Source: an uncultured Cohaesibacter sp. (GTDB taxonomy: Bacteria > Pseudomonadota > Alphaproteobacteria > Rhizobiales > Cohaesibacteraceae). From it: a DNA stretch of 64,000 bases. The stretch's first letter is position 1. Every line of letters starts with the position of its first letter. The position numbers were made by a program, and so were the translations under genes. The notes under the pieces were generated by a model. It made no database searches and was not told the DNA's origin. It saw only the letters and a list, made by a program, of their open reading frames with translations. Shown piece after piece: positions 18,193-27,109 of this stretch. The DNA is taken from contig NZ_OY782507.1 in NCBI RefSeq assembly GCF_963677725.1, positions 2,232,001-2,296,000 on the forward strand, given 5' to 3'.

Positions 18193-18690
18193 TCAAATCT
18201 TTGTGGGCTCGATATGAATGGGCACACCGGGGTCGTGAATGGCATGAAGTCGGCTGGCCGCGACCTGTGCAAAGCGCAAGGTCACAGCCTTGCGGCGGGC
18301 GGCTGCCAGCTTGCAAATATCGACGTCGCGGACAATTTCAGCCCCATGGGAATCGGCAATGATCAGGCCTGCTTCCTGTGGGAAAATATCTGCTGGCGTT
18401 TCCTGATTGGTGGCAAAAAACAGCCGGTCGCAATAGTCCCAATAGTCGGGCCACTTGGTGTCGGCGCGAAAATCGGCAAGAGAGGATTTGATCTCGATAA
18501 TCCAGATTTCTCCTTTGCCATTGATGGCGAACAGATCCGCGCGGCGGCCCGATTTCAGGGTCAGTTCAGGGATCGAGACAAAGCCATGCCGACGAAGCAG
18601 GCGCGCGGTGCCGCGCTGGATTGCCAAAGCCCGCTCCGATTGGCGTCCATCCACCGGGGCTGAGATGTCCGGCTCGATCATTTTTCCCAT
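18193..18690 (-). CDS. mmcB: MmcB family DNA repair protein
   Basis: A 165-residue protein with a PD-(D/E)XK-nuclease-like core: RRADLFAINGKGEIWIIEIKSSLADFRADTKW supplies the Asp and the E-x-K motif, followed by DYCDRLFFATN. This matches MmcB (DUF2366), an SOS-regulated DNA repair protein described in Caulobacter that makes single-strand DNA stretches for translesion repair. The start at 18690 has GAGGAAG upstream. I did not find an obvious SOS box in the short 51-base gap before it. The neighbour upstream is the convergently ordered aminotransferase gene on the same strand. Confidence 0.85.
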   Translation of the reverse strand: MGKMIEPDISAPVDGRQSERALAIQRGTARLLRRHGFVSIPELTLKSGRRADLFAINGKGEIWIIEIKSSLADFRADTKWPDYWDYCDRLFFATNQETPADIFPQEAGLIIADSHGAEIVRDVDICKLAAARRKAVTLRFAQVAASRLHAIHDPGVPIHIEPTKI

Positions 18691-18741
18691 CCTGGCTTCC
18701 TCTTTCAAATTTTTGTGAATAATGTCCCGGCTGGTGTGGCG

Positions 18742-20073
18742 CTAACCCAAAGCCACTGTCACGGCTTTGCGGAAGCGGTCGACGAAATCGGCAATATGGC
18801 TCTCCTCAATGATCAGAGGCGGGGAGACGGCAACCGAATCGCCCAGACCACGCACCATCACCCCTTCCTTCCAGCAGGCCTTGAGCAATTTGGGGCCGAT
18901 GCGACCGGGCTTGCCTTCAAGGGGATCAAATTCAATCGCCCCGATCAGACCAATCCCGCGCACATCAATTACGCGTGGCAGGTCGGCCAGTGCGTGCAAG
19001 GCCTCTTGCAGCGCGTCACCGATGGGGCCCGCTGCGCGGGTGAAGAGATTGTCCCGCTCATAGAGATCCAGACAGGCCATGGAAGCCGCGCAGGCGAGCG
19101 GATGGGCGGAATAAGTATAGCCATGGAATATTTCCATGCCTGATGTGCTCTCAAAGATGGTCGCCTTGACCGCGTCACTGCAGGCCACGGCACCCATCGG
19201 GATGGTTGCCGATGTGATGCCCTTGGCCATGGTCATCAGGTCCGGCTCGACGCCGAAGCGTTCGGCAGCAAAGGCAGCCCCTGTTCGACCAAAACCGGTG
19301 ATCACTTCGTCAAAGATCAGCAGGATGCCATGTTCGGAGCAAAGGGCTCGCAGGCGCTCCAGATAGCCTTTGGGCGGCAGCAATACGCCACCGGCTCCAG
19401 CAATTGGTTCAACAATCACCGCGGCGATGGTCTCTGGATCGTGGAAGTGGATCAGGTTGGCCAGTTCCTCGGCCATAGCCTCTCCGCCATGCTCTGGCTG
19501 GCCCTTGGAGAAGGCGTTGAGCGCCAAATCATGGGTGTCTTTCAAATGATCGACGGGCAACCATTGGCCAAAGGCCTTGCGGTTGGCCGTCAGGCCACCC
19601 AAAGAAACGCCGGCAAAATTCACACCGTGATAGGCCCGCTGGCGGGCGATCAGCTTCTTGCGCCCGGCCTGCCCGAGCGCCGCATGGTAGGCATAGGCAA
19701 TCTTGACGGCGGTTTCGACCGCTTCCGAGCCGGAATTGGCAAAGAAAAGGGTGTTGAGGTCTCCGGGCAGGTGAGCTGCCAGGCGCTCGGCCAGCTGGAA
19801 GGAAAGCGGATGGCCGAAACTGAAGGAGGGGGCAAAATCCAGCTCGGCAAATTGCGCCTTGACCGCTTCGCCAATTTCCTCGCGCCCATGGCCAAGATTG
19901 CAGCACCAGAGGCCGCCTGACATATCGAGGATCTCGTCGCCATCCTTGGAGCGATAATGCATCCCCTTGGCTCCGACAATCAGCCGCGGGTCGGCGGCAA
20001 AATCCTGATTGGCAGTGAAGGGCATCCAGTGATGGTCGAACTTGACCTCTTTGTTGTTGGCATAGGTGGTCAT
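18742..20073 (-). CDS. Class III PLP-dependent aminotransferase (omega-amino acid:pyruvate type)
   Basis: A 443-residue fold-type I aminotransferase. Visible are FANSGSEAVETAVKIA (PLP phosphate contact), YHGVNFAGVSLGG, IVEPIAGAGGVLLPP, LIFDEVITGFGRTG (Asp to the pyridine N) and MAKGITSATIPMG, with the PLP Lys near residue 286. The start region VKFDHHWMPFTANQDFAADPRLI closely matches omega-amino acid/beta-alanine:pyruvate aminotransferases, so the likely donor is beta-alanine or another omega-amine; this is an inference by resemblance. The ATG at 20073 has GGGGAAG upstream. The gene next downstream (mmcB) is unrelated. Confidence 0.9.
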   Translation of the reverse strand: MTTYANNKEVKFDHHWMPFTANQDFAADPRLIVGAKGMHYRSKDGDEILDMSGGLWCCNLGHGREEIGEAVKAQFAELDFAPSFSFGHPLSFQLAERLAAHLPGDLNTLFFANSGSEAVETAVKIAYAYHAALGQAGRKKLIARQRAYHGVNFAGVSLGGLTANRKAFGQWLPVDHLKDTHDLALNAFSKGQPEHGGEAMAEELANLIHFHDPETIAAVIVEPIAGAGGVLLPPKGYLERLRALCSEHGILLIFDEVITGFGRTGAAFAAERFGVEPDLMTMAKGITSATIPMGAVACSDAVKATIFESTSGMEIFHGYTYSAHPLACAASMACLDLYERDNLFTRAAGPIGDALQEALHALADLPRVIDVRGIGLIGAIEFDPLEGKPGRIGPKLLKACWKEGVMVRGLGDSVAVSPPLIIEESHIADFVDRFRKAVTVALG

Positions 20074-20189
20074 GGCAATTTTCTTCCCCAAAAGGCACGA
20101 CTTTGGCGTTTGGCTGATTTGACGACATTCGCCAATGGGCCGCAAGCCCAATTTACCCTCTTATGCCATTGCCTTAAGGGGCGCCCCTG

Positions 20190-21422
20190 TTAGAGCGCCG
20201 AGCCTGCCGCATGGCCGCTTGCCCATGCCCACTGGAAATTGAAGCCGCCCAGATGGCCGGTCACGTCGAGCACTTCGCCAACAAAATAGAGCCCGCTCAC
20301 GTCATTGGCTTGCATGGTTTTTGACGATATCGCGCGGGTATCAACGCCGCCGAGGGTCACCTCCGCTGTGCGGTAACCTTCGGTGCCAATCGGAGTGACC
20401 GACCAGCGGTGAACCGCCTCATCGAGCTTGGTCAGCACTTTGTTGCCCTGCTCGGCCATCGGCCCCTTGAAACCGTCTCGCTCACAAATGGCCTTGGCCA
20501 GACGCTTGGGCAAGAGGCCGGATAGCGCGGTGGCAATATCCTGTCTTGGATTGTCACCCCGCGCCTTTGTCATATGTTCAAGGCAAGACTGGCCGGGGGC
20601 GAGATCGACAATGACGGGCATGCCTTCGCGCCAATAGGAGGAAATTTGCAGGATCGATGGCCCAGACAGGCCACGATGGGTGAACAGCAGGCCTTCGCGG
20701 AAACTGGTCTTGCCAACCTTGACTACCGCATCAACCGACAGTCCGGACAGGGGCACCGTCCAGCTTTTCTCCGCTTCGGCAAAGATGAAAGGCACCAAAG
20801 CGGCGCGGGTTGGCTGTAAGGGAATGCCGAATTGTTTGGCGATGTCATAGCCAAGGCCGGTTGCGCCCATTTTGGGAATCGATTTGCCGCCCGTGGCCAC
20901 CACAATGGCGTGGGCCAACTCGGTGCCGCGACCGGTTGCGACTTGGAAGAGATCGTCGCTTTTCTCCACCGCCTTGATGGCGGTATCCAGCCGCAGGGTG
21001 CCCCCTGCCGCGCGCAAATGATCGAGCAGCATGGCAATGATATCCATTGCGCTGTCATCGCAGAAAAGTTGGCCAAGGGTTTTCTCATGCCAGGGAATAC
21101 GGCGCTCATCGACCATGGCCAAAAAGTCCTTGGGCGTGAAACCACGCAAGGCAGAAATACAGAAGCGCGGATTGGCAGAGAGGAAATTCTTTTCGGTGGT
21201 GTTGATGTTGGTGAAATTGCAGCGCCCACCGCCGGAGATGCGGATCTTTTCAGCCGCCTTTTTGGCATGGTCCAGCACCAGGACCTTGCGGCCCCTGCGC
21301 GCTGCCGTGATTGCCGTCATCAGGCCAGCAGCCCCCGCCCCCAGAATGATTGCATCCCAAATGGGCTGCCCTGCCCGGGTTGCTTTTCCGGCGGCATTGA
21401 TCGTCTGGTCGGGAGATGTCAT
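20190..21422 (-). CDS. FAD-dependent oxidoreductase of the HI0933/YhiN (BaiN-like) family
   Basis: A 410-residue flavoprotein. The FAD-binding Rossmann motif is DAIILGAGAAGLMTAITAARRG at residues 24-45, followed by the family signature KIRISGGGRCNFTN, VVATGGKSIPKMGATG, and the C-terminal GEVLDVTGHLGGFNFQWAWASG that contacts FAD. These mark the HI0933-like family; a member (BaiN) reduces bile-acid intermediates in gut bacteria, but the role in proteobacteria is not established. The substrate here is unknown. The start has only a weak ribosome-binding site. Confidence 0.92.
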   Translation of the reverse strand: MTSPDQTINAAGKATRAGQPIWDAIILGAGAAGLMTAITAARRGRKVLVLDHAKKAAEKIRISGGGRCNFTNINTTEKNFLSANPRFCISALRGFTPKDFLAMVDERRIPWHEKTLGQLFCDDSAMDIIAMLLDHLRAAGGTLRLDTAIKAVEKSDDLFQVATGRGTELAHAIVVATGGKSIPKMGATGLGYDIAKQFGIPLQPTRAALVPFIFAEAEKSWTVPLSGLSVDAVVKVGKTSFREGLLFTHRGLSGPSILQISSYWREGMPVIVDLAPGQSCLEHMTKARGDNPRQDIATALSGLLPKRLAKAICERDGFKGPMAEQGNKVLTKLDEAVHRWSVTPIGTEGYRTAEVTLGGVDTRAISSKTMQANDVSGLYFVGEVLDVTGHLGGFNFQWAWASGHAAGSAL

Positions 21423-21485
21423 GGCCCTGTGCCTGTCGTGAAGAGGAAGTAATCAGGCTGGCAATAAAGAAAGGGGCGGGCAGCG

Positions 21486-23654
21486 TCAAGCTTGGCGATG
21501 GCGTTCAACGAAGGGCTTGGCGGGGATAATGGACTGGTCCAGCACCGCCTGCTCAAATTCGCGCGGCGGTTTCGGCTTGGCAAACAAGTAGCCTTGCGCG
21601 CTGTCGCAATGTTCATATTTGAGTTGATTTGCAACAGCTTCGGTCTCGACGCCTTCGGCGATCACTTCCAACCTTAGCGAATGGGCCAGATTGATGGTGG
21701 CCCGGACGATCGCGGCATCGGACGGATTGCTGACCATGTCGCTGACAAAGGATTGGTCGATCTTGAGCCGGTCAACCGGGAAATGCTTGACGTAGGACAG
21801 CGAGGAACAGCCGGTGCCGAAATCATCGATGGAGATTTTGACACCAAGATCGCGCAACTGGCCAAGCTGGATGGCGACCTGATCCTTGTCATGAAGCACG
21901 ATGCTTTCGGTCAATTCCAGATCAAGCAAGTGCGGTGGCATGCCTGTTTCACCCAGAATGCGCGCGACGAGCAGAGGCACTGATTGGCGCTGGAACTGGA
22001 CGGGCGACAAATTGACACCGATGGTGAAGTCCGGCAAGCCCTTGGCCTTCCATGCAGCGCCCTGACGGCATGCTTCACGCAACACCCATTCATTGATCGG
22101 CATGATCATGCCGTTGCGTTCTGCACGGGCCAGGAACTGGCTGGGCGGGATCAGCGATCCATCTTCTCCGCGCATTCTGAGCAAAGCCTCGCAGCCGATG
22201 ATAGACCGACTGCCCAGATCCACCTGCTGCTGATAATGCAGCTCGAAGCGGCCATCTTCCAAGGCCTTGCGCAGGTTGTTGTCAACTTGCTGTTCTTCGC
22301 GCACGCGGGCATCCATATTGGCGGAGAAAAGACAATAGCCGTTGCCGCTGGCTTTCTTGGTGCGATACATGGCCAGATCGGCATTGCGGACCAGCTTCTC
22401 GAAATCCTGCCCGTCTTCGGGATGAACTGCGATGCCGACCGACGCGGTGACAGGTGTCGAGATATCAACCTTGGTGATGGCCGAGGGTAAAATGTCGGCA
22501 ATGGCCTTGCCCATGCGTTCGATTTGCTGATCGCCTCTGATGTTGGCCTGAAGAATGGCAAATTCGTCACCACCAAGCCGGGCAACCAGATCGTCTCTGG
22601 CGGCAATCGAGCGCAAGGCTTCGCCCACATGAATCAGCAATTCATCACCGGTTGCATGGCTATTGAGGTCATTGACCTGCTTGAAACCATCCAGATCGAT
22701 CAAATGGATGGCAAAGCGCCCGTCACCACGTCGGCAGCGACCGATTTCCCGATCCACCCGATCACGCATCAGGGTCCGATTTGCCAAACCCGTCAATGCG
22801 TCATGGTGGGCCATGTGATGAAGGTGATTTTCCGCCGCCTTGCGGTCGGTGATGTCCTGGGAGGAACTGACCACACCAATGATGGTATCATTCTCGATCA
22901 GGGCCGATTTGGAGGTGAGAAAGATCCGCTTCTTGCCATCAGCACCGGGAATTTCTTCCTCAAAGGACCGCAGGCCTTTTTTGGATGAGACGACCAGTCG
23001 GTTGATGGTCATTTTCAGCTCGGCCTGTTTGGCACCTAAAACTTCCGAATAATGCTTGCCGACCACGTCTTCCGGTTTCAGGCCGAGATAATTGGCTTGA
23101 TAGACATTCATGAACAGGATGCAGCCATCAAGGTCCGTTGCGCTGACCATCAACGGCAACGTGTCGATCACTCGCACAAGGCGGCTTTCATTTTCCCGTT
23201 GGGTCCACGCCAGGATGCTTTCGCTTTTCTTCAGGGATTCGAGCAGGGAATCGGCTCGGTTCGACAACATCTTGCTCTGGCGATACATTTTCAGCAGATT
23301 GCGGGCTCGTGCCACAAACTCGCGATGATCGACGGGGCTCGTCAACAGATCGGTCGCTCCAGCATCAAGCGCCTTGAGACGGTAGTTCCGATCTTCCATC
23401 ACCGTGACAGCAATGATCGGGATATCCTGAGTACGGGGATTGATGCGAATGCGGGAAATGAACTCATCACCGAGCATTTCAGGCAGATCGAAGGAGGTCA
23501 GGATCAGATCCGGGTCATGCTCGCCGAGCCAGCGCAAAGCCTGTATAGGCCTCGAAAAGGTGACCACCTCGGTGTCTTCCTCTACCCGCTTGGCAATCTG
23601 GCTATAGATCTGCCTGTTTGTCCGTTGGTCATCAACGATGAGGATTAATGCCAT
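21486..23654 (-). CDS. c-di-GMP signalling protein: degenerate REC, PAS, GGDEF and EAL domains
   Basis: A 722-residue cytoplasmic protein. A receiver-like domain (residues 1-120, starts LILIVDDQRTNRQ) is followed by PAS (about 160-275), GGDEF (about 280-445, ARLGGDEFAIL intact) and EAL (about 460-705, GCEALLRM, LTESIV and DDFGTGCSSL intact). Both catalytic motifs are therefore present, although the RxxD inhibitory site before GGDEF is absent. In the receiver the phospho-acceptor position reads LTSFDLP (Ser in place of Asp) and the Lys position reads LLTSPVD (Ser in place of Lys), so phosphorylation is unlikely. It lies directly downstream of the type I secretion genes for a giant adhesin, hinting at control of attachment. 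The start at 23654 lacks a strong ribosome-binding site. Confidence 0.92.
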   Translation of the reverse strand: MALILIVDDQRTNRQIYSQIAKRVEEDTEVVTFSRPIQALRWLGEHDPDLILTSFDLPEMLGDEFISRIRINPRTQDIPIIAVTVMEDRNYRLKALDAGATDLLTSPVDHREFVARARNLLKMYRQSKMLSNRADSLLESLKKSESILAWTQRENESRLVRVIDTLPLMVSATDLDGCILFMNVYQANYLGLKPEDVVGKHYSEVLGAKQAELKMTINRLVVSSKKGLRSFEEEIPGADGKKRIFLTSKSALIENDTIIGVVSSSQDITDRKAAENHLHHMAHHDALTGLANRTLMRDRVDREIGRCRRGDGRFAIHLIDLDGFKQVNDLNSHATGDELLIHVGEALRSIAARDDLVARLGGDEFAILQANIRGDQQIERMGKAIADILPSAITKVDISTPVTASVGIAVHPEDGQDFEKLVRNADLAMYRTKKASGNGYCLFSANMDARVREEQQVDNNLRKALEDGRFELHYQQQVDLGSRSIIGCEALLRMRGEDGSLIPPSQFLARAERNGMIMPINEWVLREACRQGAAWKAKGLPDFTIGVNLSPVQFQRQSVPLLVARILGETGMPPHLLDLELTESIVLHDKDQVAIQLGQLRDLGVKISIDDFGTGCSSLSYVKHFPVDRLKIDQSFVSDMVSNPSDAAIVRATINLAHSLRLEVIAEGVETEAVANQLKYEHCDSAQGYLFAKPKPPREFEQAVLDQSIIPAKPFVERHRQA

Positions 23655-23844
23655 ATAAACTCGCGACCCGTCCGCCCACTTGCTTGCAGGCTGCCTTGGC
23701 CTGCAAAACTCTCGGGGCACTATATCGAAGGAAAGTTAATGCGTTGACTAGCGTCGATATTGTGCAGCTCTATCCGCCCCGAAAGGTAAGGCTATGGTTA
23801 CCGAAAGCTGAAGAGGCAAAGGCAAACCGTTGCCTATAGGTTTT

Positions 23845-25365
23845 TTAGCGCAGTCCGCTCCATGGATCGTCGGATTTGCGTTTGCCAATCTTCCTGCCGG
23901 ATTGCAAATAGGCTGCATCCAGTTGTTTGGCTTTGGCGATCGCAGCGGTTGCCTCGGGACTATATTGCAGGTCGGCTTTGCGCGAGCCGGACACGGTCAA
24001 CTGACCGGTCGAAGCCAGAAAAGCATAAAGGGTGATGACCGAGTCAGCCTGAGAATAGATTTCCAGCTCTTGCGCATCAAGCAAGGCGACCTCGGCATCG
24101 AGAATATCAAGGAAGGAGCGTTGACCGGCTCTCTCCTCTATGCGGATGCCTTTGAGCAGTTCGCGCGCCGCCCTGACTTCGGCTCTGGCCTGTTTCAGTT
24201 TGGCCTGAGCCGCCTTGTTGCGCAGAAAATTTTCTTTCGCGTCCGCCTTGATGCGGGCGGCCAGAGCATTGGTCAAATGGGTGCGCTGGCTATGCTCGGC
24301 CCGGGCTTTCTGCACCCCGGCAAGTCGCGCTCCGCCATCAAAGATCGGCAGGCTCAGACGCAGGCCGAAACTGCTTTCCTGCTTGTTGCTCTGGGAATGA
24401 CTGGAGGCAAAATTGCGCGAGGTCTCCCCGGTCAGATCAAGGGTCGGAAGGAAGGCGCCCTTCGCAGCCTTGACCGCATATTCGGACGCTTTGGTATTGG
24501 CCCGCGACGCCCGCAGATCCGGATGCATGCGCAGCGCCTTCTTGACGGCAGCGCTCACATCTTTCGGCATGTATCGCACTGGCATTTGCGGATAGATCAG
24601 GTCGCCCGGCCGGTAGCCCACGAGGCTTTCATAGCGTCCGGCAGAGCCACCCAGATCAGCCCTCGCCCCTTCAAGCGACGCACGGGCACGATAGATCAGC
24701 GCGTTGGTTTTCGACAGATCGGTTTTGGTCAGTTCACCTGCCCGGATTCGCGCCTTGGTGGCCCGGCGCTGCTTGAGCAAGTTATCGAGATGGCGGCTCC
24801 GCAGCTTGATCATCTTGCGCGAGGCATAGACATCCATATAGGCCTTCACGGCTTCCAGCAGGATCTGGCGTTCGCGGTTGCGGACCTGATAGCGGGCTGA
24901 CTTTTCTTCATATTTGGAGCGCAGAATATTGTTGCGGGTTCGGAAACCGTTGAACAGACGCTGGCTGGCACTCAGACCATATTGGCTGGTGCGCAGCCGG
25001 GAGTTGCTACCGCTTTTCAGGGCTTCGTTGCCGAAATCGTGCGACAAGGTCGCATTGATCTTCGGGTATAAGGCTGCCCTAGTCTCTCTTGACTCGGCTT
25101 TCTTGATGGCGAGCGCGTCTTCCTCTGCGCGAATGTCGGGATTGTTGTCATAGACATCATAAAGCATCTGAGCGAGATTATCCGCAGTGGCCGGTTCGCT
25201 CATGGCACACATAATCAGTGCCAGAAAGACAATCGCCCTTAGTCCCCCGAGCCTGCAAAGCGGTTTCGCGGAGGATTGGCGTCTGCTGCCTTGGCTCGCA
25301 TGATTAGCAACGGACATGCCTTTATTGACCTCACCCTGGACCGTGTTGATGCCGATCGCCGACAT
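23845..25365 (-). CDS. TolC-family outer membrane channel of the type I secretion system
   Basis: About 506 residues. After a long basic leader and a hydrophobic signal (AIVFLALIMCAMSEPATA-DN) come the two OEP repeats of TolC proteins, rich in long alpha helices: LYDVYDNNPDIRAEEDALAIKKAESRE starts the first, and a second similar segment starts near residue 280 (ALRMHPDLRASRANTKASEYAVKAAKGAFLP). Family members form the trimeric outer-membrane exit duct. The ATG at 25365 has AGGAG 12 bases upstream; a shorter start at 25317 would give a more ordinary signal peptide. It is 175 bases downstream of the HlyD gene on the same strand, so it is the dedicated channel of this locus. Confidence 0.9.
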   Translation of the reverse strand: MSAIGINTVQGEVNKGMSVANHASQGSRRQSSAKPLCRLGGLRAIVFLALIMCAMSEPATADNLAQMLYDVYDNNPDIRAEEDALAIKKAESRETRAALYPKINATLSHDFGNEALKSGSNSRLRTSQYGLSASQRLFNGFRTRNNILRSKYEEKSARYQVRNRERQILLEAVKAYMDVYASRKMIKLRSRHLDNLLKQRRATKARIRAGELTKTDLSKTNALIYRARASLEGARADLGGSAGRYESLVGYRPGDLIYPQMPVRYMPKDVSAAVKKALRMHPDLRASRANTKASEYAVKAAKGAFLPTLDLTGETSRNFASSHSQSNKQESSFGLRLSLPIFDGGARLAGVQKARAEHSQRTHLTNALAARIKADAKENFLRNKAAQAKLKQARAEVRAARELLKGIRIEERAGQRSFLDILDAEVALLDAQELEIYSQADSVITLYAFLASTGQLTVSGSRKADLQYSPEATAAIAKAKQLDAAYLQSGRKIGKRKSDDPWSGLR

Positions 25366-25540
25366 TGCATGCAAATGCTCCTGAAGTGCCCTTCAAGGAG
25401 CCTGCATTCCCTATGACTATTGGGTATTTATGGTTAATAAAGAGCTAAATCAGACCAGAGAAAGACTGACTTTTCAGGATGAAAAGACCGCTCTGCGATG
25501 GTATTTCGGACAAATCTGATCATTTGGCAAAAAGGGAAGT

Positions 25541-26917
25541 TTAGCGCTCGGAGAAGGCGACATCCATCGAACGGAAGACGGGCTTGAGAAGATAGCGTGC
25601 CAGCGATTTCTCACCGGTAACGATGTCTGCTGTCACCACCATGCCCGGCAAGACCGGGAAGGTCGCGCCCTTGCGTTCAAAGGCATTGTTATCAAGCGCA
25701 ATATTGACCTTGAAATAGGGGTTGCCGCGCTCATCCTCAAAGGAGGTGGCCGAGACAGTTTTCACACTGCCTTCAAGCGAGCCGAACAAATAAGGGTCAA
25801 AAGTGGAGACAGTCACCTTGGCGTCGGCACCGACGCGAATATGACCGATATCCTTGGGCTGAACTCGCACTTCGGCAACGATGCTGCGATTGTCCGGCAC
25901 GATCTTTGCGACAACTTCGCCGGACCGGACAACGGCACCGATGGTCTTGTAGGCCAGTTCCTGAATGATGCCATCGGTCGGCGAAACCAGATCAAGGCTC
26001 GCCACGCGATCCTGCTGCTTGGTCAGCACTTGTTCGATTTCGGCCAGTTCGCTGGCATTTTTGGCACGCTCCTTGGCCAATTCGGACTGGATGGAGGCCC
26101 GGGCCTGTTGGAGCTGGATTTCGGCTTCCGTCACCTGTTCGCCGGTTGAAGCGATTTTGCCATCAAGAGCATAGAGGCGCGCACGGGCCTCTTCCAATGC
26201 AGCCTGGGCTTCAAGCACAGAGCGGCGGGAGGCATATTGCTGCCGCAACAGGGATTCAAGGCTCTGATATTGTTCCTTCGCGATTTCAGCTCTCTTTTCG
26301 ACGCTTTTCTTTTCCGATAAGGCAGCATGATGCTCGGCCCGACGTCGTGCAAGCTGAGAGGCATATTTCGCTTCTTCACGGTTGATGCGGGTTTTCTCCG
26401 ATTGGAATACGGCTCTTTGAGACGCCGCCAAAGATGGGAAACGCAGTTCATCTTGTCCAAAACTTGGAGCATCATCGCGTTGCATCAGCGCATTGAGGTT
26501 AGCAAGCGACATACGCAGGCTGGTCGCGCGGATCAGCATCTGATCGCGCTCACTTTCAGTCGCAGTGGCCCGCAAGTGGATCAGAGGTTGGCCCGCCTTG
26601 ACCCGATCACCCTCAGAAACCAGGATCGCGTCGATATAACCACCTTCCAAATGCTGAACGGCCTGAACTGACCCAGATGGCTGAACCTGACCGCTGGCAT
26701 GGGTTACCTCGAGAATCGAGGTAACAAAGGCCCAGATGATGAAGCAGGATAAAAATAACAGACTGCCGGATACGACATAGTTGAACAATTGCGGCGGCTG
26801 CTCGCTTTCAAGCGCCAGCGGCAAGGTCAAAGTCTTGGCATCAAGATCAGCCTTTTTGGACGCAAACAACTTCACCGATTTCAACCTTGATATTAAATGG
26901 CATGCCCAAACGGGCAC
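25541..26917 (-). CDS. HlyD-family membrane fusion protein of the type I secretion system
   Basis: A 458-residue adaptor. One membrane helix at about residues 47-69 is followed by a lipoyl-like half motif (VQAVQHLEGGYIDAILVSEGDRVKAGQPLIHL), a long alpha-helical coiled coil of about 200 residues, and the C-terminal beta-barrel with PTDGIIQELAYKTIGAVVRSGEVVAKIVPDN. This is the RTX-type HlyD architecture, linking the ABC exporter in the inner membrane to TolC. It appears to start with GTG at 26917, preceded by GGGGGA; an internal GTG 14 codons later is an alternative. It lies 192 bases downstream of the first ABC gene. Confidence 0.92.
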   Translation of the reverse strand: MPVWACHLISRLKSVKLFASKKADLDAKTLTLPLALESEQPPQLFNYVVSGSLLFLSCFIIWAFVTSILEVTHASGQVQPSGSVQAVQHLEGGYIDAILVSEGDRVKAGQPLIHLRATATESERDQMLIRATSLRMSLANLNALMQRDDAPSFGQDELRFPSLAASQRAVFQSEKTRINREEAKYASQLARRRAEHHAALSEKKSVEKRAEIAKEQYQSLESLLRQQYASRRSVLEAQAALEEARARLYALDGKIASTGEQVTEAEIQLQQARASIQSELAKERAKNASELAEIEQVLTKQQDRVASLDLVSPTDGIIQELAYKTIGAVVRSGEVVAKIVPDNRSIVAEVRVQPKDIGHIRVGADAKVTVSTFDPYLFGSLEGSVKTVSATSFEDERGNPYFKVNIALDNNAFERKGATFPVLPGMVVTADIVTGEKSLARYLLKPVFRSMDVAFSER

Positions 26918-27109
26918 ACCTGTCCCCCACGATGCACCCCTTTAGGATAACTCCATTAATGTTAAGACTTAGTTGCCATTCTAAACAGAATAACGCAAAA
27001 CCGTTGTGCAACATCTTGAAATAACAGCCAGATATCGACGCATATTCGCTCTGTTGACGGACAGAACCGGCCAACGGATGTCGCATGTGGCACGTCCCAT
27101 GGAGCGTCA

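Noticed and set aside
23655-23844. Terminator after the TolC gene
   Set aside because: A GGCAA/TTGCC inverted repeat is present on the minus strand but lacks a following T-run and is short.
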